A stretch of DNA of 64,000 bases, taken from NCBI RefSeq assembly GCF_019175385.1, contig NC_083337.1, positions 23,940,385 through 24,004,384 on the forward strand, written 5' to 3'. The notes below the pieces were generated by a model. The model did no database searches, was not told where the DNA came from, and saw nothing but the letters and a program-made list of their open reading frames with translations. Source of the stretch: Lycium barbarum. Its lineage: Eukaryota > Streptophyta > Magnoliopsida > Solanales > Solanaceae. Made by a program: the position numbers and the translations under genes. Shown piece after piece: positions 21,982 to 33,059 of this stretch (positions are counted from its first letter, which is position 1; each line of letters starts with the position of its first letter).

Positions 21982-24728
21982 GTAGGCCTATTACTTTCTC
22001 ATGTTGACAAGTGATAGTTGATTTGAAACATGGCTTCTTTGGGAGATGAACAAGTTCTAGAAACTGCTACTTACTTGACAACTTGTGTGTGACACGTAAT
22101 GTCTATTAAAAATTTCTCTTTGGATGTTAGTCACTCATTAGTTAAATTCATGTCTTGTAGAATGCCTTCTTGAATTAATTAAGTGTTGATGCTATGACTG
22201 GGCTAGATACTGATTCTGTATCTATGAAACTACGGTTCATCCTTTGTTTTGTCTTGCCTGTATAAATATATTACTTAAGCACTTCAGTAGTCATAACAGA
22301 ATTTAACAGGCTATTGATGTTAATGTTAAGGTAGCCAAATCTATTAAATATATCCCTAGACATATTGATTAGGAGGCTGTTTGTTGACACCATTTATGTA
22401 CACTTCATCTTCCATAATACTGTGAGCCTAACACATAAGTTGAGAGGCAAAACAGCACTTGGGGATGAAGCTCAAACCTTCCCTGGTGTCTACCATGCCT
22501 GTGGTTCCTGGAAACCCCTTGGATCTTGTGTGGCATCAGAAACAAGAGGGTAAGAGTTTTCCCTTTTGGGTTGTTCTAATCTCTCCAAATTCATGGTACA
22601 TTGGCTGGTGATGGTGTATGATTATTTGATTAGCATTGTCCATTTTGTTTTTGCTTAAAGGAGTCACTTTATGAGTCTGTTTATTTACCCTTCAGTTCTG
22701 GGCTCTGAATTTGTTACTGATTGGCTTATATAAGTTAAAAAGAACCTTGAATAGTTTTTTTTCCTCATCTCCTCTCAATGCATTAGTTCTCTTCCATATA
22801 TACTAGGTAATATACCAAAGTATACAGAGTATATTCACCTCTATACCCTCACAAGTGTATAGGAGTGGATATATTTAGTATACTTAAGGTATATCATTCT
22901 TGCCATTTGTGAATATGAGCCTGCATTGTGTCAGTTTAAGTCTCTTGGGCCGACTATTTTGTTTTAATTAGTATTTGGGCCTCTTATAGCATTTTAAATG
23001 AAGTTTGTACTTGGGCTGAAATTTTCTCCTTTCTTCCTAAATCTAAGTAAATAGTCCATTTGGGCTTTGGGATTTTCTTTATCATTTGGGCCTTACACTG
23101 TTTCTGTCAAAATATTATATTACCACTAAAGGACCTACTTGTTTAGCTTATGCACTTGTTTGTCTTGAATGTAGCTGTTTTGTGATTTAGTATCCTTACT
23201 TGGACAAGTACTAATCCTAGTCTTCTTGTGTGTTTCATGGGAACCAATTTTGGGCCCTTCTGGCCATCTCTTGCATCAATACTTGTTGGGCCTGAGGCTT
23301 AGCCTCCCTCTCTTTGATCGAGTCTGCTAAGGCATGGAAAGGGAAGCAAATATTCGTGTTTGAAGGCCCAGCCAATGGGTGAAAATGGCACTGATGGGCT
23401 TAGGTAGGCCAATCAATTTAAAAGTTTACTTTCTTTCCCCTCCCTATTTTTACTTGACATGTATAGATATGTTGTATATGTATCAAACATGTAAATAATG
23501 AAACCCCTATGTATGTGTAGCACTTAGGAAATCAATGTTTAGTATTTTAGGAAGTCACTTAAAACATTTTCAAACCTAATTAATTCTAGTTTTTTGCACG
23601 ACTAAAATAGGTACTTATCTGATTTTTGTTAAAAGTTTAACAATTAACTCATATTTTTGGATAAGGTAAATGGTTTTTTTCTCAAATGGCTAATTGACGA
23701 ATTTTGGGCCCTTGGCAAGAAAACCTGGAAATAGTTTACTTTAAAAGAGGCAAAAATGATTTTTGGCCTTCAGCCAGTTGGCTTTGGTTATTTGTGAGTA
23801 TGATGTTGAAAAAAGAAATGAATTTTGCATGAAAAATGAGAAAAGTGGCTTGAGGTTCATTTTGATGGCAACAGGTCTTGAAATATCTTAAATATTTGGG
23901 AAAAATTCTGGAAATGGTTTAAACACATAGAAACTTAAGGTTTGAGAAAAATTGGGTTGGTGGAAATGGACTGTTTTTGAACTCAAATATTTTTGAATGT
24001 TGGACTAAAAGCCCAAAAATTTTATTGGACTAAAATACATTTTGGACCAAGTATGAGGATAAGATTGATTTGGACCTAGAATACTATTGACCTATGGCAT
24101 CAACAATAAAAATAGAACTGATTCTTTACAATGAACTTGTATTTTTATATATAGATAGGTATACATATAAATACAAAAAACGGAGATATACTCCATACTC
24201 TCATATATAAGTATAAAAACCCGTAGGTGCTAAACTCATTTTGTTAGGACTAGAATAGTAATGACTCTATTTGGGAGAAATCCCGAGTGTGTCCTAGTCT
24301 GGCAACAAAGTGAGTTGAACACTTACGTGAATTTTAAAAACAAAAACCCCTTTTTATAAAGGGACTTTTTGCCAAATTTTTCCTTGAAATTATGATATGA
24401 TATAAAAATTGACATCTTTTGCGGAAAACTAAACATTTGTAAATAAATAAGTACATTAATCACACATTGAAGCTCGTAGGTCAACCGTATTCTATGGATC
24501 TTTAATACTAAGGTGTGTAAAATCTTCCCTAGGGGATCACCAGAACCCTTACCTTGAACTTTGGTCCAAAAGATTTTTTACTTATTTTGAAAAAATCTTT
24601 AAACCCCATTTTTCTAGTTTTTCATAATAAATTAGGTGGCGACTCTAAAAAATAATAAAATCCAATTAGAGCACCAACAACCTCGTAGTAACTTTTATGC
24701 CTTACCCGAGTAAAAGCAAACTGTAATG
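21982..24728 (+). mobile_element. Element A: 3' LTR, last segment
   Basis: Opens with GTAGG, likely the second copy of F's target duplication. The final about 270 bases match the reverse complement of the inner end of element B's LTR: GGTCAACCGTA, TTTAATACTA, ACCAGAACCCTTACCTTGAA, AAATTAGGTGGCGACTCT, GAGCACCAACAACCTCGTAG. The LTR ends about 24728 (CTGTAATG; B has CCGTAACA). Element B integrase coding starts within a few bases. Summing its three pieces, the LTR is about 6.2 kb. No gene was found; short (TATA)-rich runs occur near 22800-22890 and 24140-24210. Confidence 0.8.
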
Positions 24729-25310
24729 ATGATTAGGATGAAGCGATGTTCGTTGGAGGCCGGAGGCTTGATGGTCCTATGACGTCCATTCCCTATGCCA
24801 CGAAAGGCCAGGGCGAGTTCATTGCATGTAATTTTGTGGGGGGAACTTTGATTAGATCCCTATGTATCTGACACTGATGGCACTTTTGCACGAATTTACA
24901 GGAGTCGTGCTCCATGGTCATCCAGTAGTATCCTGCCCTCAAGATTTTCATAGCAAGGGTAAATCTATTCATGTGGGGTCTGCATGCCTCTGCGTACACC
25001 TCCTTTAGCAATTTTGTATCCTCCTCGGCGTCCACACACCTGAGAAACCCAAGGTTGGGGGTCCTTTTGTACAACACTTCTTTGTCTAAGAAGAAACCAT
25101 TAGCCAACCTCCTGATGGTCTTCTTTTGATTTTCTGAACTCTCTGGGGGATACTCTCCTTTCTCCAAGTAGGCCTCGATGTCGGCATACCATGGTTGGCC
25201 ATCTGGCTCGGCATCGACATGGGTGCAATGAGCCTGTTCTTCTCTCAGTGTGATCTCTAATAGAACAATGTGGGTACTCTCAGGGTGTTGGATCATAGAC
25301 ACTATTGTAC
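24729..25310 (-). pseudogene. Element B: integrase N-terminal part, cut by element A
   Basis: Reads RPHMNRFTLAMKILRAGYYWMTMEHDSCKFVQKCHQCQIHRDLIKVPP (given here only as far as needed: the HMNRF and CHQCQIH elements of the zinc-binding domain, about 24870-24985). The catalytic core begins with SPWPFVA, a stop at 24790-24792 in place of Trp, then GMDVIGPSSLRPP before the break. Only the first catalytic Asp remains; the DN and Glu motifs would be on the other side of element A. It shares EKGEYPPESSENQKKTIRRL and GFFLDKEVLYKRTP with A, so both elements are the same family. Confidence 0.85.
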
Positions 25311-25725
25311 CAAATGCGTCTGCGAACTCATTCTGAGCCTTGAAGTATGCCTGAAGTCAATACTCTTGAATCTCCCGCACAATCTTTGTGTTAGATTCAC
25401 ATATGGGAGTATCTTATCATTTTTGGTTGCCCAATTTCCTTTTACTTGTTAATGAGCAAATCAGAGTCCCCGATTACTAACAACTTCTGTATGTTCATGT
25501 CCAACGCCATCCTGAGGCCTAGGATACAAGCTTCGTACTCTGCCATTTTGTTGGTACATCTGAAGTTGAGTTTTCCAGCCATTGGATAGTGTTGTCTTGT
25601 TTTTGTTATCAACACTACTCCGATGTCTAATCCTTTATAGTTGACTGCTCTATCGCAGAATAGTCTGTAGCTCGAGTATGGTTCTTCCGCCTCTTTTTCC
25701 ACAGCCATCACTTCATCATCTGGGA
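25311..25725 (-). pseudogene. Element B: second (archaeal-type) RNase H domain
   Basis: Visible blocks: YSSYRLFCDRAVNYKGLDIGVVL (first Asp region, with FDGA changed to CDRA), AGKLNFRCTNKMAEYEACIL (Glu intact) and LLVIGDSDLLINK (Asp intact). After a stop at about 25440 the rest (QGNWATKNDKILPYVNL, then AQNEFADAF) can be traced in the next 130 bases. This acquired domain is a hallmark of Tat/Ogre elements. Confidence 0.8.
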
Positions 25726-26334
25726 AGAAAGTTCGTAATGGTTCCAGTTCATCATCGACGGGACTTTCTGCTAGTAGATCCGCTAGGGCTTGTCCTTTTG
25801 TCGCCTTTTGTGCTATGTACACAATGTCAAATTCGCTTAGTAGCATTTGCCATTTAGCCAATTTTTCGACAGACATCGGTTGCCAAAAAATGTATCTCAG
25901 CAGATCCATTCTGGATATGAGGTGAGTGGTAAACACCCATAGGTAGTGTCTCAGTTTTTGGGCAATCCAGGTCAAAGCACAATAGGTTTTCTCTACGACA
26001 ATATATCGCGCTTCGCAGGAAGCGAACGTCTTACTCAAATAGTAGATGGCATGTTCCTTTATTCCCTCTTCATCATTCTGGGCATGTACCCGAAAGCTTT
26101 TTCTGATACCGACAGATATAGTAACAGAGGGCTCCCTAGTCTGGGCGACACCAAGACGGGAGGATTGGAAAGGTATCTCTTGATTTTGTCAAATGCCTCT
26201 TGGCATTCTTCTGTCAAATTTTTGGGAGCGTCCTTCTTGAGTAACTTGAGGATTGGCTCTATAATCACAGTTGACTGAGCCATGAACCGTCCAATGTAGA
26301 TCAACCTTCCCAAGAAGCTCATGACTTATTTCTT
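25726..26334 (-). pseudogene. Element B: RT connection and first RNase H domain
   Basis: FLGRLIYIGRFMAQSTVI opens the connection region, followed by CQEAFDKIKRYLSNPPVLVSP and LLLYLSVSEKAFGYM. The frame shifts near 26040, then continues KTFASCEARYIVVEKTYCAL, LRHYLWVFTTHLISRMDLLRY and WQMLLSEFDIVYIAQKATKG. As in element A the usual first Asp is replaced by YLSVSE, consistent with a degenerate first RNase H in this lineage. Confidence 0.8.
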
Positions 26335-27130
26335 GGTTTTGGGAGGCGGTAACTCCTGAATTGCTTTGATTTTGGTAGGATCTAGTTCAATACCCCTACG
26401 GCTGACTACGAATCCTAGCAACTTACCCGCAGGCACTCCAAACGTGCACTTTGCGGGGTTCAGCTTTAGATTGAATTTGTGAAGTCTGTCGAAGAACTTA
26501 CGCAAGTACATGGTATGTTCCGAGCTTTTCCTTGATTTTATGATGATATTATCCACATAGACTTCAATCTCTCGATGCATCATATCATGGAACAGGGTGG
26601 TCATGGCTCTCATGTATGTGGCGCCAGCATTTTTGAGGCCGAACGGCATTACTCAGTAATGGTAGACTCCCCAATGGGTGAAAAAGGTTGTCTTTTCAGT
26701 GTCTTCTTCGCTCATGAGTATTTGATAGTACCCGGCGAAATAATCCATGAATGACTGCAACTCATGCTTGGCGTAGTTATCGATTAGAATGTGTATGTTT
26801 GGGAGTGGAAAGTTGTCTTTTGGACTAGCCCGGTTGAGATCTCGGTAGTCCACACAGATTTGAATTTTTTCGTCCTTTTTGGGTACTGGCACTATGTTGG
26901 CCACCCAAGTGGGGTAGGACGTCACCTCCACTATTTCAGACTTTATTTGTTTCTCTACTTCATCCTTTATCCTGATGCTCATATCTGGCTTAAATGTTCG
27001 CGTCTTTTGCTTGACTGGGGAAAAATCCTCCTTGACGGGTAATATGTGGGCCACTATTTTAGTGCTTAATCCTGGCATATTTGCGTATGACCAGGCGACG
27101 ACGTCCACATATTCCTTCAATAGAGCTATG
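26335..27130 (-). pseudogene. Element B: reverse transcriptase, catalytic box YVDN
   Basis: Starts MKEYVDVVAWSYANMPGLST, continues through VANIVPVPKKDEKIQICVDY and DLNRASPKDNFPLPNIHIL, then after one stop (26650-26652) MPFGLKNAGATYMRAM. The catalytic box is YVDN (about 26548-26559 on the minus strand) instead of YVDD, a change that normally abolishes polymerase activity. KLLGFVVSRRGIELDPTKIKAI ends the domain. About 155 and 107 residues lie open on the two sides of the single stop, so this is the best-kept part of B. Confidence 0.88.
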
Positions 27131-27775
27131 AGCTCTTCTTTCTGTGGAGCTCTAAAGTGAGCATTGATTCATGTAGCCTTGACATCTTCTTCGTCACCGA
27201 GGTTGATCACCTCAGTTTTATCCATATTTGGCTTCTTCTTATCTTCTAGTTCTTCCAACTCTTCTACCAGTCCTTCTGGCATCATGGTTGATTCGTCGTA
27301 CTCCTTGTACTCCTGTTGGCTATTTTCCTCGTTCGTTTAACGATAATTTTCAGTTGTTTTATTACGGTTACTACTGAAAAGGCGAGGCAAAGTAAAGTTA
27401 GGTTTATTATTGTTCGTTACGCGTAATTAATTCAAAATTTTTTTGTTATTATTAACTGGTAAAGGTATCAGTTTTATGTAGATCGAGGCTTTTCACTAAT
27501 TTAAGAGTAATTGATTACACCTGTGGTCCTGGTACGGAACAACGTCTGACCATTTCCATTTTCAAGCATCACGAAGTAATTTACAAAAGGCGATCGTTCC
27601 AGCCTCAGCCGATATCGCCGCTTTTAGCAAAAGGTTTTAAGGAAAATCCATCTCTCTACTGAGGAGCCAAGAGGGGGGTAGATGTCCTATTATTTATTTC
27701 CTAACTTTCTTCAATGACCTCATAGCATCCCTCTTCTTGGAACAACGACTCGAGACCCTCGCCAGTTTCTTCTTC
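27131..27775 (-). other. Element B: intron-like gap between protease and RT
   Basis: No long frame. Reading leftward, a short coding match to A (CFVMLENGNG, about 27560) is followed by an AT-rich stretch ending CGCCTTTTCAG at about 27348, and then TAGTAACCGTAATAA. Element A has TTTTCAGTAATAAAAATAA at 537-555. The shared pyrimidine-CAG with the same following bases fits the acceptor of the intron known from Ogre elements. The donor was not identified. Confidence 0.45.
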
Positions 27776-28760
27776 ATTCAGCATCGGCATCTTTTTGAGA
27801 AATGATTAGTACATACCCGGAATTGGACGAGGCAAATTCCATACTCTGGTTCTCTCCTAATAGACTTTGTGAGCTCGTCTTCATTGGGAGTATAGTCTAG
27901 ACCAAAGTGGTAATTTTCTTTTAGGATTGACACAGGCTCTACTATCCCTTCGAGGTGCTTTCCTAGACCCTTTCTTGTTTCAAAGCCACTTCTCAGTATG
28001 GTGGAAGCAATCATCTTGTAGACTGCCGGCATAGGTTTATCGACCTCTTCCTCCGCATGGGTAGCCCCAATGTACTCCACTACATGAAAGTTTGAGAAGT
28101 GAGGATTCACATCAATCATAGGAACGATGTTGTAAGGACACTTCTGAATATCCTTCTCAGTTGCCACTAAAATTTCTCGTCCCTACCATTCAATTTTATG
28201 GCTTGGTGCAGAGTTGATGGGATTGCGCTAGTGAAGTGTATCCAGGGTCTTCCCTACAGCATATTGTAGTTGGCAGTTATTTCCAGGACTTGGAATTCTG
28301 TTGTGAAAGGGGCGGGCCCAACTTGGATCTGTAGGTCTATTTCTCCCAGGGAATCACTTTGGGATCCATCAAACCCTCTGACGTTAGTCCCGCTCTGGAG
28401 GATTTTGCTCATATCATAGCTGAGCTACGTCAATGTAGTGATGGGTCAAATATTGAGGCCTGATCCATCAACCACAAGTACTCTCCCTATTGTTTTTCCA
28501 TTGCAGCCCATGGTGATGTTAAGAGCTCTATTGTGAGAGGTCCCTTCTGCTGGCAGCTCCTCTTTTGGGAAGCAGATTTTGTGTTCCCCGATGATGTGGG
28601 CTGCTAATCCAGCCAAGTCTTCGCTACTCGTACCAGCTGGCACGTGTGCATCATCTAACACTCTAATGAGAGCCTGCCTGTGTGATGGGGAGCTTGCTAG
28701 TAATGAAAACACTGATATTTGTTCCAGTGTTTTCTTTAAATGCACAACAATTGAGTAGTA
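27776..28760 (-). pseudogene. Element B: protease region
   Basis: LASSPSHRQALIRVLDDAHVP and CFPKEELPAEGTSHNRALNI lead to GRVLVVDGSGLNI (28446-28485), the aspartic protease active-site segment of the Tat type (DNGSxLN in relatives), then a stop. The frame continues DGSQSDSLGEIDLQIQVGP, LEITANYNMLWGRPWIHF and, after another stop, STLHQAIKLNG. A further 130 residues (EEVDKPMPAVYKMIAS, RKGLGKHLEGIVEPV) link to the intron-like gap. Would process the Gag-Pol precursor. Confidence 0.8.
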
Positions 28761-31065
28761 TTTCGGTTACATGCGTCGCTAGAAATCTTCAGCTTCTCCT
28801 TCAGTTATTTCTCTCTTTTGGGTGTTTTATTTTATTGTGGCATTCTAAGCTAACTTTTCAGGCGTGTTACACCTCCCCGAGCGGGTCATGCCTTGAGTCA
28901 TAGCAGATTGTACAGTGATTGGCTCTCTGGGTGTGAGTGCAATTGTTTTTTCTGTCTGTGCTACTATGGGTGGTGGGACTAAGGTCTTAAACCTTGATAC
29001 AGCTTTGTGGCTCCAAATGCTTGAATCAAAGCCTTAAAATTGGGGCGCTCCTGGAGTGTGAGGGAGGCTACTATTTGCTCCAGGGATTCAACTGCTTTGG
29101 GGACCAATGTTGTACAAGCTTCTCAGTCTTCATTCCTCTCAATCATGTGGACTCCGTTATTTCCATGGTTAGGCAACGGGTTTGTGTTCACATTAGGAGC
29201 TGCGGTTTCCAAAATGATTTTACCTTTTGTCGATATGATCTTGGATTTTGTGCTTGACATTTATGCAGTCTTCTATACTATGCCTATTTCCTCCTGAGTG
29301 GTAGGTACAAGTTTGATCAGCCCTGTAGAATTTGTTCCCCGACTGTGCAAGTTTTGGAGGGACCTTCTGGATTAGGCTTGCGACCAATAACCTTTCGAAG
29401 AGCTGAGCCTTAGACTCGAGAAGTGTTGTGAATTATCTTACTAGCCTCTTCTGTAAAAAAGGTCGTAGATCATTGAACACTGAAGGTGGTGTTTGATTTT
29501 GGTAATTCTGAGTTGGTTGATATGCTTGTAGTGGGTTATTTGGTAATGGGCGGTAATTTTGTTGAGGTGGTTTTTGGTAAGTGGGAGCGGGCACACAGAC
29601 ACTAGGTGGAGCCGCGTAACCTGGTACAGTGGTGGTGAAGCCTTGTTGTGCATAATACACAGGCATTGGATAATTTATGAGAGGTGTAGTTACGTGGGAA
29701 GATTGTGGTTCTTTTGGGCTTGGATTCGGAATGTGGGATATGCTTGCCACGTTCTCTTTCTTCGTGCGGAAGATTCTCGCAGTAGCTTGTCCAAATGCCT
29801 TGTTAAAGACACTAACTATTTTTTCGAATTTGAGACCATCTTCTATGGCCTCTCCCATTTTGACCAATTTAGCAAATGGCCTCCCAGCCATGGATAGCAT
29901 TCTGTCGTAGAATCAGGCTCCTGGGATCTGATGAACATAGAGACTAGATCTCCTTTACACATTAGTGGCTGCACACGGGCTGTCTCGGCCCTCCACCTAC
30001 TGGAAAACTCCCAGTAGTTTTCTGTTGATTTCTACTTGACCTTTCCAAGGTAATAGTGGTCTGGTACTGTTTCTTCATTAAAGAAAAATCTCTCCATGAA
30101 AGATTCGGCCATGTCCTCCTAGGTGTGCCATTGGCGCATATTTGAGTTGCGAACCATTCAGCAGCTTCTCCCGTTAGACTATGACTAAATAGTTGTATGA
30201 TTAAGGTTCATTTTTCTTTACTCTGACCAATTGGTAGTAGTAGGATCGGAGGTGTGCCTTGGGATTCCCTGTCCCGTTGAACATCTCAAAATTTTGGGAT
30301 TTTAAACCCTTCTGGCAAGTCCAAATCTGGATGCATGCACAAGTCATCGTATCTTAGACCTGTATCTTTTCTTTGGACCTGTTTGTTTTTTCCAGTAGTT
30401 TCTCTATCTTCTTCTCCATATCTTTCTCACCTTTATCCTGTTCAGCCCTCCAAGCCCTTTCCATTTCTTCATAATGATCCAGCTATTTATGCCCTGGGGA
30501 GAATTCATTTTATGATGTTGGGAGTAAAGAATGATACTTGGTGGGTGGTATGGTTAAGCAGGGCAGTGGTGGTCTGCCCAGTTGGTGGAGCTGGAGCACG
30601 TACTTGGCTTGTCGGATTAATAAAAACAGGCTAAGGAACCTGATAAGAAGGGACAGAGTGAGTGGTCCCTGGAATTTGAGTGTATTTTGTTGGAGGAGGA
30701 GCACGGTAGGAAGGACCGGCATGGTTTGGGTTGGTCGAGCTTAGTGGAGGTAGGATGGTTCCTGGTGGGTATATAGGAAAATGATCGGGCATTGGGGAGC
30801 TCAGTGAAGGGAACGGAGGAGGAGGCCTTCATTCCTCCATCAAGGCATCTTTGTCTACATTTGTCGCCTCATTCGTAGCCACCTTTTCTTGGAGAGCCAT
30901 AACGACAGTCAGTAATGTCGCAATCAGATCTTCTTGAGATGATACTTCTTGTGGGTCTTGGGCATCTCCGTCACAGAGAGCGAGCTCATTTCTGTTATCG
31001 GGTGTACCAGTAATCTTATCTTTGCCTTTATCTGCGAGGGATGCTAACGCGGCTTTGTACCTTGT
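28761..31065 (-). pseudogene. Element B: gag
   Basis: Traced in pieces. An N-terminal part has KGKDKITGTPDNRNELAL and a possible coiled segment LLTVVMALQEKVATNEAT (31040-30880), then a Pro-rich stretch and LRYDDLCMHPDLDLPEGFK (30360-30300). The capsid fold is broken by several stops (30250-29900). MLSMAGRPFAKLVKMGEAIEDGL (29900-29830), a Tyr/Pro/Gln-rich stretch, and TYHSGGNRHSIEDC (about 29270-29310), a CxYH...H....C knuckle-like motif typical of Tat gag, complete it. At least eight stops. Function: capsid and RNA packaging. Confidence 0.7.
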
Positions 31066-31712
31066 AAAGTATCCTAGCTTTCAGTACTAGGCTAATCGGT
31101 CTCATTCTATAAGACAAAAATAACTCAACGGTAGACAAAGTTAGTTACTTATCAAAAACATAAAAGCAAAATATCACATATTGATATTTAAAGCGCACAT
31201 AGCACATGAAGTCATATATTAAAGCTTGAATACTTTTTATCCTTTGTTTTAAAGGTTCGGATGTTTATAGGCCTTTGATGTTTGGGTGGAGCTTGGTTTA
31301 ATGGGCTTTATGGTTGACATACTTTGACAAACCCTTTCCCGTTACAAAATAAATGGGGGGAATTATAATTTATATTATGTAGGGGCCGAGTCTTACGTAG
31401 ACTGCCTACATATCCCACCAGGGGAAATCAGGCCCTAACGTAGTTCGTTTTGACGAAAAAAGGATATATATCTTTCCTATATATCCTTTGGGCTAAACCT
31501 AGCTAATGAAATCCCAGATCATGCCCGTCTAGGGCTTCCCGTGCATCCCTTCATACGGACGTTAAGTCGGCGCGGTTCCTTACAATATTTATGAGGGAGG
31601 GGAAAACTTTTTATGTGCAAAAAATGGGGACACCTAATATCTACCCAAAAATATAGTTTCGCGAATTGCTGTCCTTACAAAATCGCTCTCTCATTTTCCT
31701 TTCATCTCAGTA
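31066..31712 (-). other. Element B: spacer upstream of gag
   Basis: No coding region. It holds, on the minus strand at about 31386-31455, a block with CCTGATTTCCCC and GTGGGATATGTAGGCAG that also occurs in element A downstream of the integrase (4110-4180). Confidence 0.6.
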
Positions 31713-32685
31713 CTATGGTGGTAAGATGACAAAGATCTTTCCTGTACTGATCTTATGTTCGAGTTCAAGCTTGAATGCATGGCATTCTTCTATGTCGTGC
31801 TCCGTAGCACCTGTATAATACAGGCAAAACTTATTCCTGTTGGGCCTCAGTGGTGCAGGCTCATGGGCAGGTTCCAGGGGTCTAATCTTTCTCAAAGTAG
31901 CCAAAGTCGAGAAGATGCGGGCGTATGATTCTTCGAAGACAGTGAAATCATATCGCCAGATCTGAGTACTAGCAGTGACCCCTTCTCTAGGGATAATAGG
32001 GTCATGGACTAGCAGGGTGAGTGGCCCCCACAAAGTCCCAATGGGCATTGAAGGCTATGCCCCACCAGGCTAGTTCAGAAGGGCCTGCTCTTCCGCAATT
32101 CTCAGATGCCATGGTGGAGGTGGCAGGTACTATTATGGACGATGGTGCATAGAAGTCAGACTCCTCGTTGGTTGTGGCATAGTAGTCAGATTCCTCATTC
32201 GCATCATTGTCCTCCTCTGCAAACTTAGGAAACATCTCAAATGGTTCATCCTCTCCCTCAACATCTATGTCAACGGGCTCTAATTCCTCCTCCTCCATAT
32301 CCTGAGGCTCTTCTTCTTCCTCTTCTGGTTCTTCTTCCTCGACGAGTTCGGAGGCTTTCTGTTGAGGCTCCAACTCCTATTGTGGGTCTGATTCTGTCAG
32401 CCATAGGTCTGATCTGGCTCTTTGGTTGTCATTCATGCCTTCCGGGGTCCCCTCTTTAGGCCTCATAGGCCTCCTCTGTAAAGGTATATCATTCTGGGAC
32501 ATTCCCATAGTATTGTTATTGCGGTATGCCCTCTGGCGGATTCCCAACCATCTCTAGCAATCTGTCCACTTCCTCAATTTTTCTCCCTATTTCTTGGAGG
32601 TGTTTCTCCATTTGTAAGACCTTTTCTCTTAGCATCTCAGCTGTCTCTCCCAGAGTCTGTGTTTCTTGTTCTCCTTGGTTTGCCA
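31713..32685 (-). pseudogene. Element B: extra upstream ORF, coiled coil, acidic stretch and knuckle-like motif
   Basis: Three parts in the same direction. The N-terminal one (ATG at 32683-32685) is MANQGEQETQTLGETAEMLR followed by heptad-like LQMEKHLQEIGRKIEEVDRLL, a likely coiled coil. After stops, an acidic run EEEEPEEEEEEPQDMEEEEL (32250-32350). The C-terminal part contains RRYD/WRYDFTVFEESYARI and CLYYTGATEHDIEEC (about 31785-31830), a knuckle-like C...H....C pattern resembling the one in gag. Frames differ between parts. I do not recognise a named family; it may be the distal part of Ogre ORF1 or a second gag-like protein. Confidence 0.5.
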
Positions 32686-33059
32686 TTGTAAGTCGACCTT
32701 TTATAGAGATAAATTTGGGTAAGTTTTAAGCTTTGGGTTTTTTCTTTTGGTATGTAGTTTAGATCATCGGATCAAATGTATTCAAACCTTAATATATGAT
32801 AACACACATAGCAAATAGGCATGTGAAGCACGTAGCAAGCATTCATGTAATTTGCAGATATTTATACTATTCGCGTTCCTAAAGCCTTTTTGAGTTAAGG
32901 CTCTCTTAATCGCTTGAAACATGCAGGTTCTATTTGTGAAAGTGAACCATTGCCCTGAAAAATCATCATTAGTTAATAAATAATAATAAAATATCTTCCC
33001 CGAAGGGATTACAAAGATGATGAAGCCGACATGGGGCTTGATAAAAAGCAATAAATCAG
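32686..33059 (-). other. Element B: gap between ORF1 and the coiled-coil region
   Basis: No supportable coding. A minus-strand open run at 32782-33051 shows no family features. Confidence 0.4.

Larger units (their letters stand above)
1..24728 (+). mobile_element. Element A: Tat/Ogre-type Ty3/gypsy retrotransposon, 5' part outside window
   Basis: A plus-strand Ty3/gypsy element. It is placed in the Tat/Ogre lineage because pol carries two RNase H domains, the RT has the Tat-type motif DYRDLNKASPKDNFPLP, and the LTR is several kb long. Order seen: protease-to-RT linker, RT, RNase H, second RNase H, integrase, about 2.6 kb non-coding, polypurine tract, 3' LTR. The 3' LTR is broken by solo LTR G and Athila element F. 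Its right end lies inside the integrase of minus-strand element B, so A inserted into B. The 5' LTR, gag and protease lie left of base 1. Pol holds many stops and frame changes, so this copy is dead. Confidence 0.85.

Noticed and set aside
22365..22553. 62-residue frame near a TTGTTGACACC sequence, considered as a second LTR start
   Set aside because: TTGACACC alone is not followed by LTR-like sequence and no purine tract precedes it; it lies inside element A's LTR.
28682..30744. Several plus-strand open frames of 67-112 residues
   Set aside because: They run antisense to gag and protease of element B and show no family features.
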